Shown here: positions 1 to 6,974 of the stretch, piece after piece
Position numbering within the stretch: position 1 is the first letter of the stretch
Layout of the letters: every line of letters begins with the position of its first letter
From: an uncultured Pirellulaceae bacterium
GTDB lineage: Bacteria; Planctomycetota; Planctomycetia; Pirellulales; Pirellulaceae
DNA: 64,000 bases
Direction: 5' to 3'
NCBI GenBank assembly: GCA_938083195.1
Contig: CALKCK010000019.1
Span: forward strand, 80,777 to 144,776
Program-made: the position numbers and the translations under genes
Notes under the pieces: generated by a model
Told to the model about the DNA's origin: nothing
Seen by the model: only the letters and a program-made list of their open reading frames with translations
Database searches by the model: none

Positions 1-206
1 TTGAAGAAAATATTGAATTCTGGGGATCTTCATTTGTGGCAGACCCGTACGGTTCGGTACTCCAAACTGCTTCGGTAGAAAATTCGGAAACGATGGTTGT
101 TTCCTGTGATTTGTCATTAGTCGAGACCGCTCGAACGCATTGGCCATTTTTCCGAGATCGTCGAATTGACGCCTACGATGATCTTTCTAAACGCTGGCTT
201 AACTGA
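1..206 (+). CDS. aguB: N-carbamoylputrescine amidase, C-terminal fragment
   Basis: Partial gene entering from the left edge; the open frame starts at base 3 and ends at TGA 204-206, about 67 codons. The fragment shows the nitrilase-superfamily C-terminus typical of N-carbamoylputrescine amidase: FWGSSFVADPYG near the start, and WPFFRDRRIDAYDDL before the stop. The enzyme hydrolyses N-carbamoylputrescine to putrescine, CO2 and ammonia. Agmatine deiminase, which makes its substrate, begins 43 bp downstream on the same strand, so the two probably form an agmatine-to-putrescine operon. The catalytic Glu-Lys-Cys residues lie outside the window, so the call rests on the tail motif and the neighbour. 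Confidence 0.85.
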   Translation, partial: EENIEFWGSSFVADPYGSVLQTASVENSETMVVSCDLSLVETARTHWPFFRDRRIDAYDDLSKRWLN

Positions 207-249
207 CATTTTTTCTGGCTCCAACTTTAAAATCGTCGCGGTGGTTTAA

Positions 250-1281
250 ATGATGCATTCTCTTCCATTGACTATGCCTGCTGAGTGGGAACGGCAGTCG
301 GCAATTTGGCTGAGTTGGCCACACAACCGAGAGACATGGCCTGATAATCTCGAAGCAGCACAGCGTGAATTTTTTGATTTGGTCCAAGCAATTGCGACGA
401 CCGAGCGTGTGATGGTAATGGTGGATTTCACTCAGGGTGAACCGGCTGTTAAGACGATGCGCAGTTGGGAAAATGTAACCTGCGTCGATATTTCTACCAA
501 TGATGCCTGGGCACGAGATTATGCTCCCACTTTCGCGTTGGACTCTCGCGGAGCGCTGGTTGCTGTGGATTGGGAATACAACGCTTGGGGTGGAAAATAT
601 CCTCCTTACGATCTCGATCAGCAAGTCGCAAAACGGGTTGCTGGGTATTTAGGGATTGCCCATGCCTCGCCTTCATTTTGCTTCGAAGGTGGGGCCATCG
701 AAGTTAACGATTGTGGGGTTCTGCTATGTACGCGTTCGTGTGCCTTGAATCCCAATCGAAATCCAGAGATGGATCTCCCCCAAGTCGAATCGATATTCAA
801 GCAGTATCTAGGAGCCAAGATTTGTTTATGGTTGACTGGGAATGCAATCGAAGGCGATGACACGGATGGGCATATCGATCAAATCGCCCGATTTGTAAAT
901 TCAACCACCATCGTGGTGGCGGCCGACGGCGGGAATCAAGACCTTCAGTCCGAACGGCTCAAGCAGAATCATTGTGATTTGAGGCAACAACTTGAGTTCA
1001 ATGGATTGGAGCACTATCAAGTGGTGTCGTTACCGTTACCGAGTCCGTTCCAATTCTGTGGTCGGACGATACCGGCCAGTTATTGTAATTTTTTGATTAC
1101 CAACGAACGGGTAATTGTCCCTCAATTTGGGGTGGGTGAGGACGAGCAAGCTCTGCAGATTTTGGCCCCTTTGTTCCCGAATAGGCAAATTATCGGGCTG
1201 GCCTCAAGGAATCTAGCGGTTGGCTTAGGCTCGTTTCATTGTCTTTCGCAGCAACAACCAGAGAATAAAAAAAAATTGTAA
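250..1281 (+). CDS. aguA: Agmatine deiminase
   Basis: Converts agmatine to N-carbamoylputrescine and ammonia, the step before the amidase upstream. The 343 aa protein is a full-length member of the porphyromonas-type peptidyl-arginine deiminase family. Visible motifs are WARDYAPTF near residue 90, the Glu of CFEGGAIEV, the acidic/His motif GDDTDGHIDQIARF, and a C-terminal GSFHCLSQQQP with the nucleophilic Cys at 331. ATG 250 is followed by a second ATG at 253, and no strong Shine-Dalgarno is visible. The gene ends in an A-rich run giving a short Lys tail. A deoxyhypusine-synthase-like protein at 16006-16977 may be another polyamine enzyme in this genome. Confidence 0.95.
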   Translation: MMHSLPLTMPAEWERQSAIWLSWPHNRETWPDNLEAAQREFFDLVQAIATTERVMVMVDFTQGEPAVKTMRSWENVTCVDISTNDAWARDYAPTFALDSRGALVAVDWEYNAWGGKYPPYDLDQQVAKRVAGYLGIAHASPSFCFEGGAIEVNDCGVLLCTRSCALNPNRNPEMDLPQVESIFKQYLGAKICLWLTGNAIEGDDTDGHIDQIARFVNSTTIVVAADGGNQDLQSERLKQNHCDLRQQLEFNGLEHYQVVSLPLPSPFQFCGRTIPASYCNFLITNERVIVPQFGVGEDEQALQILAPLFPNRQIIGLASRNLAVGLGSFHCLSQQQPENKKKL

Positions 1282-1443
1282 AAAATAGTGTCGCGAATGG
1301 GGTGGCTCTGCGTGTATTCTGATTCGGGATTCAGGCAGTTTTCCAACGATGGGTCATATTAAAATTCCTTATTGCCGAATCATCTTTTTGCAAACAATCA
1401 TTGGTGTTTTGGCACCAAATTAAGAACTTTGTCGGAGAAATTA

Positions 1444-2196
1444 ATGAGATTTTCATTCAAATTATGTTTGCCGTGTACTGTTGTGGCACTCGCTTTTTTA
1501 CTTAGTGCGACTGACGTTATGGCGCAGCCTGGTGGTGGTCGGCAGGGTGGTCGAGGCGGACGAGGTGGAGGTGAAGAAGGTTCATCACGACTGCTACGAA
1601 ACGAGTCAGTTCAGAAGGACTTGGAATTATCTGGTGATCAAATTGAGCTCATTGAGGGGCTCTCGCAGGGGCGTGGTGGAGACCGTGAATCAATTATGGC
1701 CGAGCTCGATGGGCTTTCGGGTGAGGAGCGGATGGAGAAGATGCGAGAGATTCGCGATCGCCGGACAGAAGAGATGAAGAAAGAGCTAAATGATATTCTT
1801 CTGCCTCACCAAATTGAGCGTCTGGAGCAGATCGCTAATCAAGCATCTGCACAGGGAGGAGCAAGATCTTTGATCAGCGGTAGTCTTGCGGACAAACTGG
1901 GGATTACAGAAGATCAAAAAGAGAGGCTCCGCGAAAAAGCAGAGGAACTCCAAAAAGAAATGAACGAAAAAATTGCGAAACTGAGAGCGGAAATGCAAGA
2001 TGAGCTGATGGCGGAGCTGACGGGTGATCAGCGGGCTCAGTACCAAGAAATGATGGGCGATGCATTTAAGTTTGAGCGGCCGACACGCGGCGGACAGGGT
2101 GGAGATCGTGGCGGACAGGGTGGAGATCGTGGTGGTCGTGGTGGAGATCGCGGCGGACAGGGTGGAGATCGTGGTGGTCGTGGCAGCGACTTCTAG
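1444..2196 (+). CDS. Secreted Gly-rich, Spy/LTxxQ-like helical protein with 7-residue repeats
   Basis: A 250 aa exported protein of unknown function. I chose ATG 1444 because GGAG (1434-1437) lies 6 bases upstream and it gives a clean signal peptide (Lys, hydrophobic stretch, cleavage near VMAQ). The frame is open further up to a TTG at 1372. After a Gly/Arg-rich linker come charged helical segments with two related ELSGDQ/LGITEDQ-type motifs, resembling the LTxxQ pattern of periplasmic CpxP/Spy-like proteins. The tail is a Gly-Arg-Asp-rich repeat of seven residues encoded by 21-bp tandem units. Such proteins are frequent in planctomycetes. A chaperone or metal-sensing role is only suggested by the Spy resemblance. 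Confidence 0.75.
   Translation: MRFSFKLCLPCTVVALAFLLSATDVMAQPGGGRQGGRGGRGGGEEGSSRLLRNESVQKDLELSGDQIELIEGLSQGRGGDRESIMAELDGLSGEERMEKMREIRDRRTEEMKKELNDILLPHQIERLEQIANQASAQGGARSLISGSLADKLGITEDQKERLREKAEELQKEMNEKIAKLRAEMQDELMAELTGDQRAQYQEMMGDAFKFERPTRGGQGGDRGGQGGDRGGRGGDRGGQGGDRGGRGSDF
2089..2193 (+). repeat. 21-bp tandem repeat coding GGQGGDR/GGRGGDR
   Basis: Five consecutive 21-bp units start at 2089, 2110, 2131, 2152 and 2173. They alternate between GGCGGACAG- and GGTGGTCGT-type beginnings, and the last unit diverges. The period is in frame, so copy number can change without a frameshift. It encodes the C-terminal Gly-rich tail of the secreted protein. Confidence 0.9.
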
Positions 2197-2230
2197 TCGA
2201 GTGTTGGCCGACCTTCTCTCTTCTTATTGC

Positions 2231-2267
2231 GAACGTTCCAGCGGTAGATTCCGTTGGAGCGTTTTTT
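2231..2267 (+). terminator. Rho-independent terminator
   Basis: The arms AACGTTCCAGCGG and CCGTTGGAGCGTT pair with two G-U or mismatch positions around a short loop and are followed by a T6 run. It lies 35 bp after the Gly-rich gene and before the convergent methyltransferase gene. Confidence 0.8.
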
Positions 2268-2340
2268 ATTACCATGAATTGATTGGCAAAAAATGGTTGT
2301 CAGGTTTTTGGGTCGCATGGAAAAATGTGGCTAACGCACT

Positions 2341-3132
2341 TTAAAGAAAAAGATTCGTTTTTGGTTTTCCTGTCCGTCTTGCTTTAATGCGGATGTAGGG
2401 CGCAAGAAATTGACAACGATGAGCAAAACTATTGGATTCTGAATCGGGCTTAGCGTGCATAGGTTCGGTAATGTCCTCGATGATCAATCCTGCTCGACAC
2501 ATCTCCCCTAGCAACTGCTCCCAGCGATGAACGTATTCTAAAGTACCATCTTCACGGATTAGGTTGGGGTGAGGGCTCGGGGGCAGGGGAGCAGAGTCAT
2601 AGTACGGGTGTTCAATGCGATATTTACCCTGTTCGGCGTCCAGTGATGCCTGCAGGCTGGTGGGTTGTTTATGCTGGCTAATATAAATGCCGTCCGCGCA
2701 AAGCACTCTCGCGACTTCTTGATAGACCGGCACGACATTCTGGACGTAGCAGGTGCTCACGGGGTGGATAACGATTTCAAACGAGTCGTTTTTGAGGGCT
2801 GCCAGGTTGTCCATGGAGGCTTCGATAGTTTGCAGGTTCAATTGTCGTTGACCCGCGACCCGTCGATCGAGTTCAAGCATGGCTGGGCTGATATCTACAA
2901 CTGTCACAATTGCCCCGGCGGCCGCGTAAATTGGTCCTTGCCGCCCCCCTCCGGCGGCCAGACAGAGGACTCGTTGTCCTCGAATGTCACCGCCGAGCCA
3001 TCCGGGTCCGTCGACTGACTGCAATGGGCTCTGGAAATCGACATCGCGGGCCGGTTTTGCCAGTCGATCTTGCTTTTTTGCCAACCGATCCCATGCTGTC
3101 CGGTTGTGCCAATGCTCTTCTGACGGTTTCAT
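2341..3132 (-). CDS. Class I SAM-dependent methyltransferase
   Basis: 263 aa cytosolic enzyme with a Rossmann methyltransferase core. The SAM-binding loop is VLCLAAGGGRQG near residue 55, followed by an acidic strand end (VVDISPAMLELD) and a post-I region around FEIVIHPVSTCYVQNV. The N-terminus (HWHNRTAWDRLAKKQ) is typical of uncharacterised planctomycete methyltransferases. Nothing in the sequence fixes the substrate. It is a single minus-strand gene, convergent with the Gly-rich gene and divergent from the thioesterase, with 68 bp between their starts. Confidence 0.8.
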   Translation of the reverse strand: MKPSEEHWHNRTAWDRLAKKQDRLAKPARDVDFQSPLQSVDGPGWLGGDIRGQRVLCLAAGGGRQGPIYAAAGAIVTVVDISPAMLELDRRVAGQRQLNLQTIEASMDNLAALKNDSFEIVIHPVSTCYVQNVVPVYQEVARVLCADGIYISQHKQPTSLQASLDAEQGKYRIEHPYYDSAPLPPSPHPNLIREDGTLEYVHRWEQLLGEMCRAGLIIEDITEPMHAKPDSESNSFAHRCQFLAPYIRIKARRTGKPKTNLFL

Positions 3133-3200
3133 AGTGCTTACGATAATTCAAAATGATATGTTGGTGTTATTTGCAAATCCGAGTCCCGTAAAGAGATGCT

Positions 3201-3671
3201 GTGCCTGATTCATCCCCATTTATTGCCGAGTTTGAGTTGATCCGCGAAGTCCGATTGGTTGACACCGATTCGACGGGATTCGCGCATTTTGCTTCTTACG
3301 TGCGGATGATGGAGGAAACAGAGTACGCGTTTCTTCGAAGTCGCGGACTGCGGGTTGTATTGTACGATGAGCGAGGCACGATGGGATTCCCCCGCCTTCA
3401 TGTTAGCATCAATATTTTTGACCCTGTCTGCTTCGGAGAACAGGTTCTCGTTAAATTGAGATTGACCGAAATGGATGGAAAGCAAATTACTTACTGTTTT
3501 GAGATTTGTAGCGCAGACGATGAAATACTCGTCAAAGGAAAATTTCGGGCGGCGTTTTGTCGTTTTCCCGACGATGATCCCCCGTTTGCTATTTTAATCC
3601 CGGATTTCGTAACCGCGGCTCTTACTGAGTCGTCTGATTTTCGCACCGAAGCTCAGGTTGGATCCATTTAA
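3201..3671 (+). CDS. Acyl-CoA thioesterase, hotdog-fold (4HBT/YbgC-like)
   Basis: 156 aa, the usual single-hotdog length. The N-terminal VRLVDTDSTGFAHFASYVRM matches the active-site signature of 4-hydroxybenzoyl-CoA/YbgC-type thioesterases (DTDxxGxxHFxxY), with the catalytic Asp in DTD. GTG 3201 is preceded by AAGAGA at 3191-3196. It probably hydrolyses acyl-CoA or acyl-ACP; the substrate is unknown. It lies 27 bp upstream of hemH on the same strand and is probably co-transcribed with it. Confidence 0.85.
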   Translation: MPDSSPFIAEFELIREVRLVDTDSTGFAHFASYVRMMEETEYAFLRSRGLRVVLYDERGTMGFPRLHVSINIFDPVCFGEQVLVKLRLTEMDGKQITYCFEICSADDEILVKGKFRAAFCRFPDDDPPFAILIPDFVTAALTESSDFRTEAQVGSI

Positions 3672-3698
3672 TTTTTCTTACCGTTTATTGATACACTT

Positions 3699-4748
3699 AT
3701 GACATCAGAACCTACCTTCGATGCGTTGTTTCTTGTTTCTTTTGGCGGCCCAGAAGGCCAAGACGAGGTGATGCCATTCCTTGAGAATGTCTTGCGTGGA
3801 AAGAACGTTCCGCGGGAGAGAATGTTAGAGGTCGCAGAGCACTATCGGCATTTCGATGGAGTCAGTCCGATCAACGCTCAGAACCGGGAGTTGATTGCCG
3901 CAATTGAGCAGGAATTGAAAGACCATGATATCGACCTTCCGGTCTATTGGGGGAATCGAAATTGGCATCCGATGATTCCAGAGACTCTTGAGAAAATGAA
4001 GGCTGATGGAGTGAAAAATTCACTGGCGTTCTTTACGTCGATTTTCAGTTGCTATTCTGGTTGCCGTCAGTACCGAGAGAATATTGCTGAAGCCCAAACT
4101 GAGATTGGGGAAGGTGCGCCGTCGGTCAACAAAATTCGCATGGCTTTCAATCACCCGCTGTACATCGAAGCGTCGGTGGACCGGGTTCGTGATGCGATGA
4201 ACCAAATAACCGAGTCGCGTCGAGACTCAATTCGATTCGTTTTTACCGCCCACAGCATTCCGATGTCGATGGCGGAGGGGTGTAAGTACTCGACTCAGTT
4301 GACGGAGGCTTGTCGGTTAATCATGGAAGGCATTGGAGATCAACCATGGGATCTCGTTTATCAAAGTCGTTCTGGCCCTCCTATGCAGCCTTGGCTGGAT
4401 CCAGATGTTTGCGACCACTTGCGGACGATCAAAGAGACTGACGATGTCAGCGAAGTCGTTATCATGCCGGTGGGTTTTGTTTCTGACCACATGGAGGTCC
4501 TCTTTGATCTTGATACTGAAGCAAAAGAGGTGTGCGACGAGTTAGGTATTGAGATGGCTCGAGCGAAATCCGTTGGGATTCACCCCAGTTTTATCAAGAT
4601 GATTCGCGAACTAATCTTAGAGAGAACAACGGGCACAGAGAAACGTGCGATCGGCACAATGCCCGCGAACTGGGATGTTTGTCCAAAAGATTGCTGTACT
4701 TACGATCCGCCAAAACGGCCTGCACGTCCCCGCCCTAGTCAAAGCTAA
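3699..4748 (+). CDS. hemH: Ferrochelatase with a putative [2Fe-2S] cysteine set
   Basis: 349 aa. Inserts ferrous iron into the porphyrin ring at the end of heme synthesis. Family features are the N-terminal LVSFGGPEG, the catalytic His185 in VFTAHSIPMS, and the acidic SDHMEVLFDLD with Glu266. Cys118/Cys122 lie in FSCYSGCRQYRE and Cys328, Cys332, Cys333 in CPKDCC near the C-terminus. In ferrochelatases known to carry a [2Fe-2S] cluster, such as the mycobacterial enzyme, one internal and three C-terminal Cys bind it, and the arrangement here is similar. Whether the substrate is protoporphyrin or coproporphyrin cannot be told. Several heme-binding proteins are encoded in the window. Confidence 0.93.
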   Translation: MTSEPTFDALFLVSFGGPEGQDEVMPFLENVLRGKNVPRERMLEVAEHYRHFDGVSPINAQNRELIAAIEQELKDHDIDLPVYWGNRNWHPMIPETLEKMKADGVKNSLAFFTSIFSCYSGCRQYRENIAEAQTEIGEGAPSVNKIRMAFNHPLYIEASVDRVRDAMNQITESRRDSIRFVFTAHSIPMSMAEGCKYSTQLTEACRLIMEGIGDQPWDLVYQSRSGPPMQPWLDPDVCDHLRTIKETDDVSEVVIMPVGFVSDHMEVLFDLDTEAKEVCDELGIEMARAKSVGIHPSFIKMIRELILERTTGTEKRAIGTMPANWDVCPKDCCTYDPPKRPARPRPSQS

Positions 4749-4775
4749 TTGAAATCTAACCTTTTGATCAACATC

Positions 4776-5315
4776 CTAGGTCAGTTTGAACTGCGTATCG
4801 GATTTGATGATCGAGCAGGTTTCCGGGAAGGTGTGAAAGGTTCGGACTTTTACATGCTTTCGGAACGCCTGGACGTTGATGTAGCTGATGGCGCCAAACG
4901 CGATTCTTCCATTGGATTCAAAACGTTGTACCAAGCCTTCGCACTCAACCCTTTGATCGAGTTGTTGTTGGATGGAGACGAACATCTTTGCTGGTACGCA
5001 CTCGAGTTGAACCTTCGAGGAAAAACCAACTTGCTCACGATAAACTGCCTGGTCGATCGTGGTGCCTTCAATGGGGTGGGAGATGAGGACGTTACCGGTG
5101 GGTAACAAATGATGTGCTCCGGCACTCACTTCCGTCAGGACAAGGGAGCCATGATGGAAACTAATTGCATGGCCATCGGTGGTGATTTGGAGTTTAAGTG
5201 CGTAATTTTCGCGTTCAATGAGTCGCGAGGCACAGACTTGAAACAACTCTGGATGAATGTTCCTCGCAAACAAGTGGAAATTTAAATCAGTAATTTTTGG
5301 ACGAACGGATAACAC
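4776..5315 (-). CDS. DUF2617-like conserved protein
   Basis: A 179 aa protein without a signal peptide or membrane helix. It begins with an Arg-Pro-Lys-containing stretch and FHLFARNIHPELF, followed by alternating hydrophobic strands and GHAISFHHG. It resembles the uncharacterised DUF2617 family found mainly in planctomycetes and actinobacteria; I recall the family only in outline. It is convergent with hemH, 27 bp away. An overlapping plus-strand frame at 4749-5105 is compositionally less protein-like, so I take the minus strand as coding. Function unknown. Confidence 0.65.
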   Translation of the reverse strand: MLSVRPKITDLNFHLFARNIHPELFQVCASRLIERENYALKLQITTDGHAISFHHGSLVLTEVSAGAHHLLPTGNVLISHPIEGTTIDQAVYREQVGFSSKVQLECVPAKMFVSIQQQLDQRVECEGLVQRFESNGRIAFGAISYINVQAFRKHVKVRTFHTFPETCSIIKSDTQFKLT

Positions 5316-6002
5316 AGTAAACTTTCAAAGGGTCGCTGGTAAACAAGCGAGGCGAAGTGAATTAACTCCGAGTGCCTGCACAATCTATTGTAAAGTCGCA
5401 GCCCAATAAAATCTTCTTTTGAATCTGATTTTTCGAACTGGAATTGAAAAAAACAGAAGTGAAATCTTAAACAAAAAAATGAAATAAAGTTGACATTTGA
5501 CGAATCGTAAAAATGGTTCCTTCGTTTGAACGATTTGTGATTCGACCTTTGGTCTGTTTTTTTGCCGCGGATCTCCGTTGGTATTTTTGTCTCTGGTGAG
5601 ATGCCGTGAGTCAATTTTGCGGCAATCAATACGAGAGACAAAAATACGAACGGCGATTGGATAACGATTTCAATCAGCACTTTTGTCATCGGGTTGGATA
5701 GTAGCGATTTATTGAAAATGAACCAATGTTAAAATGATTTTCGTGTGTGAGTGCGACAGCAGATGCTGATTAATTTTCTTTGGCAGATGGCTTGCCGATG
5801 GAAGTCTTGTTGTCTGCTGTCAGAGAAAGAGTTTTTTACTGAAGCCTGAGTTGGAAGTTAAAACAACTTGAACGATTTTCATTGATTCGCTATTTTTTGC
5901 AGTCTCTGCTCTTCAATGGGTTAACATGTGGGCCAGTTAATTGCATCCAGGATTAATTGCATCCAGGGGTTAATTTGTTATGAACGAATCGAAGGAGACG
6001 AA
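5316..6002 (+). other. Non-coding, AT-rich intergenic region
   Basis: About 690 bp between the start of the minus-strand DUF2617-like gene and a small plus-strand gene. It has AT-rich runs around 5440-5490, a lone TTGACA at 5490-5495 without a good -10 partner, and a 16-bp tandem duplication at 5936-5967. Overlapping frames here look like chance ORFs. Confidence 0.5.
5936..5967 (+). repeat. 16-bp tandem direct repeat
   Basis: TTAATTGCATCCAGG occurs at 5937-5951 and again at 5953-5967, a period of 16 bp. It lies about 35 bp upstream of the start of the small Cys-rich membrane protein, where it could be a duplicated operator or a simple slippage duplication. Confidence 0.8.
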
Positions 6003-6242
6003 TTGAAAAATAAAAAGCTATTGTATCTTTTTATCGTCACGCTTATCGCTGGGCTGTTTTGTTGGCCTATTTCGATTAACTGTGCGCAGTGCGGAGAGTC
6101 GGTTCGTTACGAACCTTTGATGGCGCGGATTGCCGGAAGGTGGGAGGCCAACTTTCTCTGTAACCTCGAGTGTACGAAAGCTTGGCTTGACGAGCATCCG
6201 ATTGAGCGAGATGAAAAGGGAGCCGTCATCCCGCGTCGCTAG
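6003..6242 (+). CDS. Small membrane-anchored protein with four-Cys zinc-ribbon-like motif
   Basis: 79 aa starting at TTG 6003. AAGGAG at 5992-5997 lies 5 bases upstream, which decides against the longer frame from 5928. The N-terminus is Lys-rich followed by one hydrophobic helix (LLYLFIVTLIAGLFC). The soluble part has two Cys pairs, CAQC and CNLEC, separated by about 28 residues, suggesting a zinc ribbon or knuckle facing one side of the membrane. The C-terminus is charged. I do not recognise a family. It is convergent with ung, whose end lies 42 bp further on. Confidence 0.6.
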   Translation: MKNKKLLYLFIVTLIAGLFCWPISINCAQCGESVRYEPLMARIAGRWEANFLCNLECTKAWLDEHPIERDEKGAVIPRR

Positions 6243-6284
6243 CAGGATCGTTTGCGTCGACAGTGAATTGCTACTGAATCAAAT

Positions 6285-6974
6285 TTAAAGTTGCCAGTCG
6301 ATGGCTTTGTTTCCACGTTGAGTCAACTCGCGGTTGATCTTGGAAAATGGGCGACTCCCAAAAAAACCTCGATACGCGGAAAGTGGAGAAGGGTGAGGCG
6401 CTGAAAGGACAATGTGTCGATCTTGGTTGATTAGGTTTGCTTTTTTTTCGGCTGGCTTGCCCCAGAGAACAAAAATGAGCGGACTGGAGTGCTCATTCAA
6501 TTTCTTGATTACCTGATCAGTAAAATGTTCCCACCCTCTGTTGCGGTGAGAGTTTGCTTCGCTCTTTTGAACGGTTAGCACCGTATTTAATAGAAAGACC
6601 CCTTGTTGGGCCCAGGGCGTCAGATTTCCGGCAATCGGTGCTGGAATGTCTAAGTCAGCTGATAGCTCTTTGAAAATATTTTTGAGTGAAGGAGGCAGCT
6701 TATTTCCCTCCTCGACAGAAAAACTTAGCCCATGCGCCTGGCTAGGACCGTGATAGGGATCTTGTCCGAGGATGACGACTTTGGTTTGGGTGTAGGGAGT
6801 TAGGCGAAACGCATTAAAAACATTTTGTTCGGGTGGGTAAATCGTTTGCGACAGTCGCGTCTTTTTGATGAATTGAAACAGTTCTAAAAAGTCTGGACTG
6901 GCAAGTGCAGTTTCAAGCACTGCGGTCCAGTCGCTTTCAATTGGCCAGCCGGGAGGGAAGTGGTGGCGGCTCAT
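6285..6974 (-). CDS. ung: Uracil-DNA glycosylase (family 1)
   Basis: Removes uracil from DNA, starting base-excision repair. 229 aa, normal for the family. The water-activating Asp is in VVILGQDPYHGPSQAHGLSF, the Asn-containing NTVLTV strand follows, and the DNA-intercalating loop HPSPLSAYRGFFG is present near the C-terminus. The ATG overlaps the recJ stop by 4 bp (ATGA), so the two are translationally coupled. Confidence 0.97.
   Translation of the reverse strand: MSRHHFPPGWPIESDWTAVLETALASPDFLELFQFIKKTRLSQTIYPPEQNVFNAFRLTPYTQTKVVILGQDPYHGPSQAHGLSFSVEEGNKLPPSLKNIFKELSADLDIPAPIAGNLTPWAQQGVFLLNTVLTVQKSEANSHRNRGWEHFTDQVIKKLNEHSSPLIFVLWGKPAEKKANLINQDRHIVLSAPHPSPLSAYRGFFGSRPFSKINRELTQRGNKAIDWQL

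Noticed and set aside
4749..5105. Plus-strand open frame of 118 codons after hemH
   Set aside because: It overlaps the minus-strand DUF2617-like gene, has no ribosome-binding site, and its composition is less protein-like than the opposite strand.
5490..5518. TTGACA as a -35 promoter element
   Set aside because: No acceptable -10 hexamer occurs at 15-19 bp spacing.
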